Part shown: one piece after another, positions 23,706 to 37,397 of the stretch
Layout: every line of letters begins with the position of its first letter
Position numbering within the stretch: position 1 is the first letter of the stretch
Assembly (NCBI GenBank): GCA_963576725.1
Contig: OY755237.1
Location: forward strand, 57,635,805 to 57,699,804
Direction of reading: 5' to 3'
Length of the DNA stretch: 64,000 bases
Source of the DNA: Azorinus chamasolen
Lineage: Eukaryota > Mollusca > Bivalvia > Cardiida > Solecurtidae
Made by a program: the position numbers and the translations under genes
Notes under the pieces: generated by a model
The model's database searches: none
The model's input: the letters and a program-made list of their open reading frames with translations, nothing else
What the model was told of the DNA's origin: nothing

Positions 23706-24960
23706 TTCAGAGAGTACCGCCTTGGAACGGTTAGTGGTAAAACCACCACTGGGGATTTAAAACGATTCACGGACGTCCTAACCTCACACTTATCTCAAAG
23801 TCACCGTAGCTTAACAAACAGTGTAAATAAAGGTATCCCCGCCAGACTTCCCACAACATAGAAGACGGTAAACACAGGACAATATGTATAGCATAGCATT
23901 GCAACAACTGTGAGAATCCGTCAAATATGTACTGTACTCGATGGCTGATGTCATATCAACTGCAGGGAATCCGTTAAGAGCACGGCAGAGAAAAGACAAT
24001 ATAAGCCTGGTAAGCTCATCCGATTCCTGGGTTTAAGAGTATACCACCATAGAGTACTACCATCGGTCTGTCATCGTGCAAGCAAAGAGGAGGGAAGCAA
24101 GGCCACCGACAATAAAAGGGCCAATAATCAAGCATGCAGTGCGTTGCATTATAACGGGATCATAATCTTTCTTCCTAAACGTTTTAATGCGATTAATAAA
24201 CAAAGCATGACAATGGATATGACACTGAACTTTCCTGAGTTTGTAGATAATATCACCATAGAATCCTGGATGAGAAATACCTTGTTGAAGTAACGCCCTT
24301 AGATTGAAATTATATTTACTAATGAGAGGTACATTTCGATAAAAAATGAAAAAGCTCTCCAAATTTTGTGCTATCTGTAACCTTGCTTATGACTTTTTCA
24401 GTTATGATTAAATTACGACTATCGTCTAGCAAAGAACAGGCTCGGGCAAAGCGAATAGGTTGAGAAAAGTAAACCATAAGGTGTAGAATGGGGTGCATCT
24501 CCATCTAGAAAAGGATAATCAACAATTATGGAATTAAAATCTTCCCATTTATCGTATTTTTGTGATGGAACTTTATCATTTATGATGAAAGATTCAAATT
24601 CAAAAAGGAAGCAATGGATTCGCCTTATTTTATTCATTTTGGATAAATAGGAGAAACCATGGTTTCAAAATAAGGATTATCCAAAATCAAAATATCGTCT
24701 TAATACCTAGACATTTTATTAATAGTATAAACAGTATCAGCTTGTGTATCAGGTTTTCAACTTAGCATAACATCTCTCTCATAGCAATACAAAAAAAAAT
24801 CTGCAACAAAATCGGCACAGTTTGAACCCATAGGTGTACTAGCAACTTGACGATACATGGTATCCCCATATCTAAAAACATCAAGCCAAATCCACTTTGT
24901 GTAATGTTCAACTTCACAAGTTTGTTTGCAAATGGAAAATAGTTATTGTTTATTTCCAGA
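23706..24960 (-). mobile_element. Decayed PLE copy, subfamily 1
   Basis: Minus-strand remnants of RT and 3' region in at least three frames (FYRNVPLISKYNFNLRALL; QPIRFARACSLLDD; VKLLVHLWVQT). The SECIS core has mutated to ATGG and CAGG, so this copy is probably old and inactive. Confidence 0.8.
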
Positions 24961-25369
24961 TCTATTAATTGCTTTGAAAAGGAGTTCATGTTCAGTATGA
25001 CCTTGATACACGGGCAGATGTCATCAATGCTTTCCATGAAACATATTGATATACGGATGACATATGTAATATTGATAATTCATTTTGATGTCAAATTTTC
25101 TCTTATGTACCAAAAAGAAATTCAGGTAACATAAATCAGTAAGACATTTTAACACCTTTGTGGACATTGATCTGTCTTTTAAAAATGGACCTCTTCCAAA
25201 ACCATGACAATTGTATGACTTCGACTTTTATATAGTTGATTTACCAACTTCAGAGTTACTCTTTTGGAGTCTTAATGCACGTGTTGTTTAACGAATCTTT
25301 TTGCTATATAACTGTTTTCTTTACATTTGCATCTGTGATTCGAAACCCGGTCAGGACATTTGGAATGTT

Positions 25370-25675
25370 CTTGTGAGGAAGCCATACATGTGATTAGCAG
25401 TAGGTCAGTGGTTCAACCCGGGTGTTCTACGGTGCACAAATTATGTCTCAGTGTTGTTATGGTTTCTGGTCCTTAAGTTTCATTAGTGTCGATGTTATTA
25501 GTTTTCTTAATTAAATACCACTTAAGCCGGTGCTAGATGCACGTGTAGTACTGCAACTTTAAAAACTGCTCATGAACAGATTCAATAAAACCGAGTCTAC
25601 ATTGTTCTCTTTTTATATTGCTGATTTTGGTTTTGAAGGATCAACTTTCAGAATTTATCCCATTCAAGCTAAAAC
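25370..25675 (+). repeat. Dispersed repeat, possible SINE, copy 1
   Basis: Contains GTAGGTCAGTGGTTCAACCC (B-box-like) and a 3' part CTCATGAACAGATTCAATAAAACC that recurs inverted at 40360-40690. Confidence 0.5.
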
Positions 25676-25726
25676 ATTTTGTGTTTTCCTGTATCTGTAA
25701 CTGGCTGTACATCGGAATATGCCTTA

Positions 25727-25929
25727 CAGTATAATCTCTCTATAACGGCGACTACGTTACATCAATTATTTGTGTTACAGGCAGGTGGTTGCATAAAGCA
25801 AGGTGAAAGTAAATCAGAACGCTCCTTTTTTAGCGTTTTGTTTTAATTTCATCTTGCGTTGAACAGCCACCTGCCCTAAATACCAACTAATTAACACAAT
25901 TTAGAAGCCGTTATAGAGAGGTTTTATAT
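25727..25929. mobile_element. Hairpin MITE, CTCTCTATAACGGC ends
   Basis: Inverted ends CTCTCTATAACGGC / GCCGTTATAGAGAG and internal CAGGCAGGTGGTTGC..GCCACCTGCCC pair, so the whole element can fold. Confidence 0.65.
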
Positions 25930-26105
25930 CGTTAAGGCGATGTTAAACCTCGATATAAACAAACATTAACACATGTCCTTTCATAAAATGCAACATTGTA
26001 TTATTCGGTACTGTTGAAAAGAATTTGATCAATATTAGTTACATTTTGTATAGGCAATTTAGCAATCTATATGAATTTGAACTGAGTGTTGAATTTTCTA
26101 CTTAC

Positions 26106-26319
26106 CAATATTAAACCTGGTTCGTGTGGCACAAGTTCCAATTGGTCGCAGTTGATAGTACAGACTACAAAATGGCGACTGTTCACAACATTGTTTTTTT
26201 GGATTGAAATCATATTGTATGTGTTTCGCTGGATGTTCCTTTGGATGGTACTCGAAATATGTCCCTGCATATGGCCTCTCGTTTATCCATAACCCAGTAG
26301 TTGTGTTGTAGCAGCAACT
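26106..26319 (-). CDS. AMOP domain, C-terminal exon
   Basis: A 214-bp exon, phase 0 in and phase 1 out. Reads CCYNTTTGLW...KQCCEQSPFC...YYQLRPIGTC, matching the second half of AMOP (CCYd..G.L ... CC ... C..Y...RP...C). Acceptor ATTTAG, donor GTAAGT. Confidence 0.88.
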
Positions 26320-26668
26320 CTAAATAAGATTAAACCAAACGTAGTCAGAGGGCAGCGCGTCACATCTTGCATTTCGATTTTGATCAGTTTTAGTATTTGT
26401 TGAACTATGTTCTCAACATTAAGCATGCAAAGAACATTTGTATGCGTATGTGTATAGAATATGTGTATTATGTATGTATGGGCGCTCTTCGTTTGCTGTG
26501 AATCGGTGTTTCTAGAGTTCCTTCATGTTCTAATTCCTTTGCCACAACGTGCTATTTTTAGTGTTACAGTCCCCAAAATGATGTTGGTGTGAAACATACA
26601 AGGAGCCAAAATGAGCTGAATGAGCTGAGGGCGAGTGCGTATTTCATTTGGTGTTGCTGTGTAATATC

Positions 26669-28287
26669 CAGACCTGTGGTTAATTACATGGCAAAGTAAT
26701 TAATTAAATTACAATTACATTCATGAAAGGTCAATTACCATTACAATTACAATAACAGGAGTTCTGTGAGTGTAATTAATTAAATTACAATTACTTTGCC
26801 AAATGTAATTAATTACATCTCAATTACTTTGAAAAGGCTGGCAACAAGAATTGTTTGAGAAAGTGACTCACTGATTTCTGTTCATGTATCAATAAGTATT
26901 TTTATAAACATCTTGGATTCATACCGGTACCAATATACAAAATAATAAATCTTCATCAGAAAGCTGTCATAAACATGTTATACACAGATGATCTGATCAG
27001 GGTCTGCACTTATTCTAACTTTTCATACATAATCTGCAATACTGCAGATCTACCGTACCAGTAAATATCAAGACTGGAAGAAAAACAGTGGTTGATATAG
27101 AGAATTTAAATTCATTACCTGGTAGGGTCAATAATAATCATTTTCAGTTTGGATCTGGGTGAGAAACCAAGTTTATTCTTTATCTGGGGTATTCGTCAGA
27201 ATTCAAGCTGATGTAGCCATTTGTATACAATTCTCCTCATCTTTTAATTAAAATGAAACGGTTGTACCAAAGGAGCAGGGCAGATGTAGAATTTATCATG
27301 TGCCGTTTGTCAGCAGACAAAGGGTTATATCATGGGGGTTATACAATTTATGGTCACTAATGGTTACTGCATTTTGCTTTTTGTGGTCAGTCAGGTGTGA
27401 CACTGTCTATTGTCAATAGCATAATTATCACAGGTAACAGTAAAGGTGTTAGTGCAGTTGGCTGTACATATTTAATTATCATTCTGGATAATCTGCCAAA
27501 CTTTATATAACTCTTCCAACACAATAATTTTTATATTGCACTGATGACACTAGGGAACAAAGCATACCCATATCAAAGTGCTATCATAGGAGCCCTTTGA
27601 ACGAACAGGGTCTGTACTGTTTGAAATATAACTCTAGGTTTTGTTCTTAGTAAAAATTCATAACACATTCCCATAAAATGCAAAATTAATTTTTTTATAT
27701 GCTATAATAAATTAAAAAAAAAACACTATGTAAACTGAGATGAGGCGCCTTCTATATGAGCTGTCACATCAGGGTACGTTAGCAATGCAGAATACATACT
27801 GGTAATGTCTGCCTTGTTTGCAATTGAAGAATGAATATTACAATTTTACCATTTTCATGAGATGTGTTTAACTATTCAGTGGGTATAGTTATAAAATTCT
27901 GCAGCAGAGTAATAATTTGCAGAATATGGGATCTCATTTAATTGAATATACATGTAACATGTTATTTCAATTTCTTTGTATATTAAACAATATAATACAC
28001 TGAAATAACATTTGTTATTAAGTCACTTTCTGTATATGGATTCAATGTTTAAAAAATAAAATCTATTAAAATCACTGAATGGCTGTGCTTTATAGTATAA
28101 ATAACCAAAGTAATTGAAAAGTAATTGAAAAGTAATTGTTCATTACACCTAATTTTTGACTGTAATTAATTACATTACAATTACATGTAATTAAAAAAGC
28201 ACTTAATTACACATTACATCAATTACATTGAAAACATGTAATTAATTGTAATTAATTACAATTACAATTTTAATTACCCCAGGTCTG
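26669..28287. mobile_element. Non-autonomous hAT-like DNA transposon
   Basis: Ends CAGACCTGTGGTTAATTA and (inverted) CAGACCTGGGGTAATTA, flanked by the perfect 8-bp target duplication GTAATATC (26661-26668 and 28288-28295). Subterminal regions are packed with AATTAC repeats. The 1619-bp interior has no transposase frame. An 8-bp duplication is diagnostic of hAT elements. Confidence 0.85.
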
Positions 28288-28989
28288 GTAATATCGCGAG
28301 TAAATATAAAAGTATTACATGCCTTCTATTCTATTTGTTCGATTACGAGTATTGTCTGAAAACGAATGACGCTAAACGTTGCAATGTTCGTCCAACCACT
28401 GAAGTTATATTCTGTCATTTTTTATAAAACTCAATAAAAACCAAAAATTGTACAGATATTCATATTAGTACAATAATGCTTACAGTCCATTATCCAATAG
28501 TTTTAGGGGAATCTGAATACTGATAAAGTAAGAAAATGCTTTCAATATTAATTCTGTGTTCACATCAATAGCTGACGTGTGCTAGTCGAAACAATAAACG
28601 CGACAAGATAATGTCAATTACCTTCATATAGACCGAGTACAAACGGTACACATTAGTTTTACGACAGAGCTCTCTCTCCAAGGTTATAACAATTCGAATA
28701 GCTTCAATATAAACAACTCTTTCCTAACCATGTACTTTAGCATTATGGTCACATAGATCACGATTTCAAAGTTATTTTGTCACGCAAAATTTGCGAAAAT
28801 ATGAGTAGTCAAGAGATGCAACAAATGGAAATACCCTCACCTGAACTTTAAATACAAAAACACCATCGTGTCGGCAAAATGTACCCTACGTTTGAATACT
28901 GATAACATGATTATTCTAAACATATGTTTGGCAGTTCTGTGACTCCTTAGAAAGGACGCTTTATAACGAATTTCAACTGGAAATCCGAG

Positions 28990-29697
28990 TACATGTATGA
29001 GTCATGCAGGAAGCACCTCATACAAAACACACAACCGCCCGAACAGCTCCACGACAATAAAAAGCAAATGTACATACATATGAAAGACAGAAAGAGACGC
29101 ACAAAGACAACAAATAAACAAAAGAGGGAGATCGAAGTACCGCCATATAACGGTCAGTAACAAATTTCACTGGGACTTTAAACCGGTTTAGGGGCGACCA
29201 GTCTCATATTTATTCCACCCAACCCTAAAAGACAAACAGTGTAATTAAACGTATTTCCTCTCCGACTAATCTACAACAACCGCGATGACAAACACAGTGG
29301 TAAAGTGCATGTAAAACGGAAACATATTTAAGTGAAACAAGCTGTATCGACCTATCGCTAGTGTACTCAATGAGCTGCAAATAGAGTAACTGTAGAAACG
29401 TATTAAAGGATAGGACAAAAACGAAAACAAATATTGGACGTCCTCCTTCCGTTTCCGGATTTTAGAGGTTGTCTTCATAGAGTACTAAACCTTTCCTGTC
29501 GGCGTACATGCAAAAAGGGCACAGTAATTGCCACCTGTAAAAGGGGTGACAAACAGGCATGCATTATGTTGTAGTACCATAGGATCGTACCCCTTTTTAA
29601 TGAATTTGTAACGTATGTAGTAAACAAAGTGAGACAAAAGGTATGTCCAATAATTTTACGAAGTTTCTAAATCCCTTCACCATAAAACTCAGTCACC
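28990..29697 (-). mobile_element. PLE fragment, subfamily 2
   Basis: Minus strand; shares GAGTCATGCAGGAAGCAC end, TAAACCGGTTTA, and the GTACTCTATGAAGAC start of the 3' region. The 3' GA of the SECIS core is lost. Confidence 0.78.
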
Positions 29698-30074
29698 AAG
29701 TCGAGATTCACAGTGACGAAAATCATTTCACTGTTTTAGAACATATAATGCAGGATACTCACAAATAAGTGTTTTAAGTTTTGTTGTAATGAATCCTAAA
29801 GTTTAAAAATTAAAAGGTAGTTCCTAGGAAGCAGTAACATCAAACAGTATGTCGTAAAAGGAACACACGTCTGAAAATTGGAATTAAATAAATAAAATTA
29901 TCTCTATTGTAGGCTAAGAAATTTGCTATATACACACTTCTCCATAATATGACATAGTAGACACATTTGAACTTGTTCAAAAAAGTTCAGCGTATATGAG
30001 CGTATACATTATACGTTATTCATATGCTCATAATACGCAAGGCATAGGTTGAATACGCTAGGGTGTCGGTAAAG

Positions 30075-31492
30075 TACGAAAGACCGGCGGTGACATTTCC
30101 ATTTCAAGATTTCACACAAAGCAATTCATGATTTCACGATTTCACAATTTCACAATTTCACGATTTCACGATTTCACTTCAAAATTTCACGATTTCACGA
30201 TTTCACAATTTCACGATTTCACGATTTCACTTCAAAATTTCATGATTTCACGATTTCATGATTTCACAATTTCACGATTTCACTTCAAAATTTCACGATT
30301 TCACAATTTCACGATTTCACAATTTCACGATTTCACTTCAAAATTTCACGATTTCACGATTTCACAATTTCACGATTTCACGATTTCACTTCAAAATTTC
30401 ATGATTTCACGATTTCATGATTTCACAATTTCACGATTTCACTTCAAAATTTCACGATTTCACAATTTCACGATTTCACTTCAAAATTTCACAATTTCAC
30501 GATTTCACAATTTCACGATTTCACAATTTCACAATTTCACGATTTCACAATTTCACGATTTCACAATTTCTCTTCAAAATTTCACAATTTCACGATTTCA
30601 CAATTTCACAATTTCACGATTTCACGATTTCTCTTCAAAATTTCAAAATTTCAAAATTCACGATTTCACAATTTCATGATTTCACAATTTCACGATTTCA
30701 CAATTTCACGATTTCACGATTTCACTTCAAAATTTCACGATTTCACAATTTCATGATTTCACAATTTCACGATTTCATGATTTCATTTAGTCTATTTGAA
30801 TTGTTATGACGTCATCAAAACGCACATGTTGAAGTAAAAGCCACGATGAAAGAAACGGCGGAAAACTATGACAATCTTCCCTTCCAGAACTGTAGGGCCG
30901 AGGGCCTTCATATTTTGCATGTAGCTTGTCATCAGGTCCACCATCAATATTGTTTAACCCTTTCCTGCATGAATATTCATGCATGAGAATGCCAATCATG
31001 TGTTTATTGTGTTAAATCATTGTCTTATGTTTGTATGACACTGTACTGGAGGAGAATTTAATTAATAATAAACTGTAAGAAATAATGACATCATGGATTT
31101 TAAATAAGATTAAATCCTATAGGAGTCGTCTGAGCTGGGTCTAGCCTGTTTGCAAAGGCGTAGAAAGGTGTATTTATGGATTTCAAATTGCCATCCTGAT
31201 TTCAAGGGCGAGAGCCACTCTGTTGCCTTAATTACGTCAGCGTGCCACGTGGCTAAAAGATTCTACATGAGGTTGAAATTGCGAAATCGAGAAATTGTGA
31301 AGTCCTGAAATCTTGAAATTGTGAAATCGTGAAATCGTGAAATTGTGAAATTTTGAAGTGAAATCGTGAAATCGTGAAATCGTGAAATCGTGAAATCATG
31401 AAATCATGAAATCATGAAATTGTGAAATCGTGAAATCATGAATTCTATTGTGTGAAATCTTGAAGTGGAAATGTCACCGCCGGTCTTTCGTA
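30075..31492. mobile_element. Foldback element with 8-bp-repeat arms
   Basis: Ends TACGAAAGACCGGCGGTGAC and the exact inverse at 31473-31492, with flanking duplication GTAAAG (30069-30074 and 31493-31498). The left arm is a 660-bp array of ATTTCACR; the right arm (31264-31440) is the inverted, shorter array. The middle (30790-31260) is unique, with TGACGTCAT. Confidence 0.85.
30128..30786. repeat. ATTTCACR tandem array
   Basis: About 80 copies of an 8-bp motif with higher-order breaks (ATTTCACTTCAAAATTTCAC). The open frames it creates (an ISRFHDFT octad) are by-products. Confidence 0.95.
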
Positions 31493-31931
31493 GTAAAGGT
31501 ACGTTCTTTCTAAATGACATATGCTTCACAAACGGTGGTATGAAGGCGGCTAGTAAAACTATCATATGGATAGCGTAACGGAACTGTAACGTATATCTAT
31601 CAATAGCTACTCATAAGTTATTCATATACTCGCATACGCTACATAAACGCTGATATACACTACACTGACAGAGACATAGGTTGGCATACGCTCGTATACG
31701 TTTGTCATGCGCTGCCTATACGCCTGAGATATGGTACATAAACAGCGAATACCTTTATCGAATATGGTATAGGCAAAATTGTTTCATACACTAAAAAGTT
31801 GCTCGTATGACCAGATTGTCGAACACTTTCATACGTAGTTCATAGGTTCCTCTCATACCCTAGAGTGTGACAGAGCCATAATGTATCGACATAACGTTGC
31901 CTACAATTAAGCAACAGTGTTCAATCTCTAC

Positions 31932-32191
31932 CTTTCCATGAGTTCCAAATCTAATGGCTGGAAATAGTGTTGTACAGTTGACATCTGTGAACTGCTTTGA
32001 AGCTGTACTATACCAATGGTCTATCAGAAGTTTATTGGTGTCACATGGGCATTCGGGTAATGTTGCCGCTGATTTTCTGAATTCGCCCTCTCGTGCCTTG
32101 TTCATATTAAACCATTCAAGACAAAGGATTGCGTCATTTCGTGGACGTTCACCTACGGTTGTAAGGCGATAGAACAGAAGCCCCTTAAGTC
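31932..32191 (-). CDS. End of NIDO linker and AMOP N-terminal exon
   Basis: A 260-bp exon, phase 1 in and phase 0 out. Starts GLKGLLFYRLTT (the NIDO end). Then CLEWFN...LPECPCDTNKLLIDHWY, the CxxW...CPC start of an AMOP domain. Acceptor TTCAAG, donor GTAGAG. Confidence 0.85.
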
Positions 32192-32522
32192 CTTGAAAAA
32201 TAAATGAATGTGTTTATTGTAAAATCAGAATGTACATGATACAAATCCATTTACGAGATAGATACTATAAATAAATAAATATAGATGAATATATATAAAT
32301 AAATAAATAATGAATGAATGTGTTGGATTGAATAACATATATTTCTGCAAACCTACATACTGTGAAACAAAGTCCTTGCCGATATCGTTTATATTATTGA
32401 CTATTGATTAAAACAGACGGCGCGCCAACAGCTTTTTGTTTCTGTTACAAATGAACTGCCATAGGTAGAAATATAACGTTAGAAGCCTGAACATAGTGTC
32501 TACAGTACAATACTTATCACAC

Positions 32523-32727
32523 CTTTAGTGTCTGCATACATGTCCATCCTTGAAGTATAATTGGAGAAGGACAGGACGTGTGTTTCCTGCTTAGTACCAC
32601 CTGCAGTGATCCCTATCCACACATCAGCTGGCGATCTGTTTGACCAATGCATTTGCTCATGGCCGTAAATGAACATAGCAAATGTGTCCACGCTGTCTGT
32701 GACCAGTACCAACTGGAACGTTGCCTC
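32523..32727 (-). CDS. NIDO domain exon 3
   Basis: A 205-bp exon, phase 0 in and phase 1 out. Reads EATFQLVLVTD...TFAMFIYG...VWIGITAGG, the nidogen-type NTFQxVLxTDGxxSFxxFxY...AxxGfxxG pattern. Acceptor CGTAG, donor GTGTGA. Confidence 0.88.
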
Positions 32728-32847
32728 CTACGAAACGTCATAAAATAAAATAAAATATCGCTGCCAAACATTACCGTCTTCAAATATTATCCTCTGCAAA
32801 ATTTGTCGTGAACTAACATTTTAATTTTCTCAACATTGCTACAGTAC

Positions 32848-35800
32848 AATCCAATTATGATCCTGATGAGACATCGGGTTACTACAAAGGTTTGCATAGG
32901 TAATCACAGATGCGACAATAACAGCGAAAAGAGTTAAAGCTAATGTATAGTTTTGTGATTCTGATTTACTTTCAAACAAACTGACAGTGTCAAACAATTG
33001 ATATCCTGCCTATGAGCATTACCAGTCACCATTAGTTCTCTGTGAATTATGGTCATGACAACATATTTCCGTTATTTCTCTAACTTTGCAGCATTTATAA
33101 AGCGTTCAGTCTGAAACTAAGACTCAAAACTCAAACTGAATATGCCAAAATCTCAACAATGCCTCGCCTAATTGGACTAAAAATTGCCATAAATAATTAT
33201 TTTACCGCTTATATTATCATAATCATTTCTGAAGTGGAACAAACAATATTATTCAGATTGTGGTAAATTTCATTCTGAGTCTTGAGTCTGAGTTCAGAGC
33301 TTTGTGAATACGGACTGATGACGAATCGCATGTAGTGATACGTATTACTATTAACTAAACTAATATGTATTATAAACAATTGACAATATCGATGACTAAA
33401 CTAATTCGTATTATAAACAACTGATAATATCGAAAACTAAACTAATACGCTTCGGCTAAATAAGTTGTGTTTCATTTTTTGTTAAATATAAAACTTTAAA
33501 TTACGTCAAATATTAAAACGGGAAATACATGGAGTGCAAGGAGAAGCATTTGATAAATAGTGGGAACTGTCCATTATGATTTCATTTCAACTTTTACCAA
33601 AGGGTATAGAACAGCAATTGCAAAAGTAATGCAATTCCATTCGACTGACTGGCACTTGTGAACATGTAATGCTTAAATGAAACATTATCAAATACAGAAA
33701 CATGCACAGTAAGTGAAACAGGCTTCAGTTATACCCTCTGTAGCTATGACTTTAGTGAATAGCAGATATGTATATTATATATATATATATCGCATCCATT
33801 GGAGGGCGACAGCACACATTATTAACCCGAGGTCGGTAATATCCACGGAGGGCTGACAATACGAGTGGTCGCCCTCCATCCGGTGTGATAAATTTTATTA
33901 TATTGAACATTACATTTTCATCAGCAAAATTATTTATTCAATGACAACTATATACAGTTTGAAACAAATGTTATTCCCGGTGCTTAAACTTCACGGAACA
34001 GCTTCACATTTCTTTTTATTACGCGTACTGTCGGAGTCCTTTTCACTGTCCAATCTTGACAAATCGTCCTCCGAAATAGTCGCAAAATGCGACATTTCTC
34101 AAATAATTAGACAGACACAAACAGTTAAAATGTCGCGTGGTGATCAAATTGCAAGCTTCGCATGACGTCACGCACACAGCTTATAGACATTTTTCGCTGC
34201 TTCTGAAAACGGCCCTCGAAAGCGGGTGGCGGACTAAATTGGGGGTCCTCTCAAAACGCATGATAAGGTATTAAATTTGTACCTGTATAACAAGAGCGGA
34301 TTATGTGACATTTTAAAACGGATACATTAGATATTTTGCTGTAACTTATTAACAAAAACATGAACAAAAAGAACCGTTCACGGCTTTATTGTGAAACGAG
34401 ACACAGCAAGAAAAGGATATCGCCATCAAACTGTGTTTTCCTTCACTACAAACTGTGAACAACGCTCTTTTTCGGATACCCCAGTCTATCATGTATGTCT
34501 TGGGTAAGTCTATGTTTTGGTTTGGGAGACCACAAAATAGCTTGATTAAAATCGTAAACAAGAGATGCACAATGACATTTTATGCGGAACATTCTTTAAA
34601 AGTAGGAGGAGTTGCGCTCATGAATTTAGTACCCAAACTCCTTGTACTATTTTGACTAAGCCATTGTTTTGTTATAGAACATCACAAAGCATTTCATAAC
34701 GAGCATTACTTTTAAAGCTTTACTACCCATGTCGGAGTTGATCTTAAAAGTTCAAAAATATAGAAGATCTGGAATAAATCCTGAAGTGAAATAATCTCCA
34801 CTGAAATATCTCGGATCGTAAAGACAATCTTTCATGCGCATCTTCATATAACATATTACTCCCGGTTAAAAAATCCTTGAAATCTACTCATGTACGAGGA
34901 GTTGCGCTTAGGAATTCAACCATACATGATATCTGGAATAAATCTCAAAGTCTGATTAGCTCCCCTAAAATGTGTCGAACCAAAATGATTTTCTTCAAGC
35001 ATATCCTCATATGGTGTGCTACGTTCTGTTAAGGTTTCATTGAAATCCAACCACACATGTAGGAGGAATTGCGCTTACAATTATCAATGGACGGACTTTC
35101 TAACTAACGGATGGTCGGACGGTCGAACGGACAGAGGTAACTCAGTTTGCCCCTAGTATATTGCATTAAATGATTAATGTAATACTTATTTTGTATTTTT
35201 AACTCATTCATCTTTAGTTACCGATTTGGTTACACATACATTTTGGATCCAGAACTGGGTACCCTTTCACCAAACGTCGTACGCATACAATAATTGTGTT
35301 GCCTTGCGAAGTTTAGTTAACCTTCTACTTGGTATGCAATTGTCGTCTGCAAAACTTGGCGTCTGCAACAATTCTCAAAGTTAAATTTTCTGCATTTTCG
35401 AACAGGAAATATCAGCAGAGTGTAAAACAGTCTGGATCAAGATAAGACGCCGCGTCATGCGACGTTTCGTCTGGATTCAAAGTGTATTCAATAGTTATTA
35501 AAAATTCACCCGTAGCAGGCACGTTAAACAGCACAAATCCAACCAAACCATAATGGCTAATGTGAGGTCCAAAATGTGCGACGAAGATCTTTATTAGTGC
35601 AGAAGTAATGAAAACAAATCAATTGCTTTTGGAAAACAAGCAGACGACAAGAATGCAGACGGTAATTTAAAAATCATTATGTCTCGATGGTTTGAGTGAG
35701 ACCCCCCACTCAACCAAGTCGTGTACAGTCACCCGCTACTCGCAATCAGCAGCAGCGACAAGTGTCTAATAACTGTTCTTTGAGCGATCACTGATCTAGA

Positions 35801-36447
35801 TGTAATGTTGCCATCACGAGATAATGTTGCATGAAACAATACAACGTGTTTAATCGCAGTTATATGGAAAAATATATAGGAATTTCACGTGTGTGATAAT
35901 AATGCAAAATACTATGATTATCTTACGTGACCTAGCTACAACTGCACGTTGGTAGGAACACATTAATGTAAATAATGCACATTCGTGACGGAAAGTTGCG
36001 TAACGGCGGGGTGACTTTCACTTTACAGGAAAATAGAACCACTGCAGTGCATAAACGTTGTGCATGCTAAATAGTGCATTATTGATCAAATTGAAAACTG
36101 TTGCATGATAATGTGACTTCTGTCCCTACCCATTTCTAAGTCATAGTAAATCACTACTCAAGAGAGAATAACAATCAGATTATGTTACATTCTATCATAC
36201 GAATCAATAGCTCCTCTTGAAAATTATGGTTACGGACTACGTGGATACTGAGATGTACAGCACTCTTGGTAATTCGCTTACAACTGTTCGAACATATTAC
36301 CAAAACAAAGTTAGAACAGTGCATTTTCTGTTACTGCGCGTGTACAGTTTTCCAACGTATTTATTTAACACATACAGAGGTTACACTAACACTAATGGTC
36401 CAGACGAACGAGCGGATATTACATGTGTGAACTGTTTTGAATAATAC
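32848..36447. other. Long intron, mostly unrecognised
   Basis: Holds an (AT)n run at 33775-33791, an inverted repeat GGAGGGCGAC/GTCGCCCTCC at 33803-33875, and the repeat block at 34570-35160. The rest shows no coding exon or known element. Confidence 0.5.
34570..35160. repeat. Tandem-like dispersed repeat, GAGGAGTTGCGCT
   Basis: The word AGGAG(G)A(G/A)TTGCGCT recurs at about 34605, 34897 and 35062 with similar flanks (CTCCACTGAAAT / CTCCCCTAAAAT, TCTGGAATAAAT). The tract ends in a GGACGGAC-like tail. Confidence 0.6.
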
Positions 36448-36741
36448 CTGTGAACGTCCGGGTGACTTCACCTTCCACCATGTTGCAAATAGGATAAACT
36501 TTGCCTTGAAATTGTTTATTTGTCCATATCTATTCACAAAGTCTTCCACTTGTATAACGTCATCACCACCGAGTTTTTCATTGGAGGAAATCAGGTCAAA
36601 TGATCGATAAAAAACAGTTCCACCCTCGATGGAAGCAAAGTACGGACCCACTATTGTTGCCGTTGACTTTGTCGACACGTTTTGAAAAGGTGTTGGGTTT
36701 TTGTACTCGACACCTAGACTGGCAATTCCGTTTGAGGAAAC
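36448..36741 (-). CDS. NIDO domain exon 2
   Basis: A 294-bp phase 0-0 exon starting VSSNGIASLG and containing IVGPYFASIE...GTVFYRSF, matching the NIDO xvssNGxisFG ... iaPyWadxD...G.vyyR pattern. Ends with ATWWKVKSPG before donor GTATTA. Acceptor GCATGCAG. Confidence 0.88.
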
Positions 36742-37397
36742 CTGCATGAAATGGTATAATAGACTGAAAATGCAAACGTGACAAACATTCGCAACTAAGT
36801 ATAACAACAAGAGTTGGTGTTCCCCAGGTGTAACTTGAAAGGTTGTTTGAATATTAAATGTATTTTAAAAGATAAAACACACGTCCAATGTACAAATATT
36901 CATAATTAAAATCCGAAAAAATGTAGGACATTGCTACTCGAATACATATACAAAGTACTAATTACATACACCTATTGACTTTTTAGTAGATGCAATTCTT
37001 ACGAAAACATTTTAGGTATGAAGCCTGCATAGCAAACCTTATTTACGTTATTTAACGGTTGTCTGCGTTAAGGTTCAATTTCATTTTCGTTTTGATTTGT
37101 TTCAAACAGTATGGACCTACATATGGGTCATCCGGTGGCTGTGTACATACCCATAATGGACACTTCCTACCGACAGGCTTCATAGTCAGATCAGCCATCG
37201 ACGGCGATTAAATTAGACCATTGCGTAACCCATCTTAAGTTATTTGTAACGACTTTCATATGTTTGTCTTTAGTACGAAACAATTCAAGACGTTTATTAC
37301 CACCAAATGTTGCTTCTCGTAATGTGAGAAGTGCATCTAAAAGTAAATGTATATTTTGTCTACTTTTGTTACCCCTTGTCAATTCTATAAGACTTAC

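Noticed and set aside
24057..25037. Separate host genes on the minus strand
   Set aside because: All frames match parts of the PLE reverse transcriptase and are frameshifted.
25380..25430. tRNA gene suggested by GGTTCAACCC
   Set aside because: Only a B-box-like word; no cloverleaf could be drawn. Kept as a possible SINE.
30128..30809. Open frames of 183 and 130 codons with an ISRFHDFT octad
   Set aside because: Produced by an 8-bp DNA repeat that lacks stops in all relevant frames; no gene signals.
37191..37390. Rest of an 88-codon minus-strand frame next to the NIDO exon echo
   Set aside because: No recognisable domain beyond the short IPVFGSK segment; probably intron.
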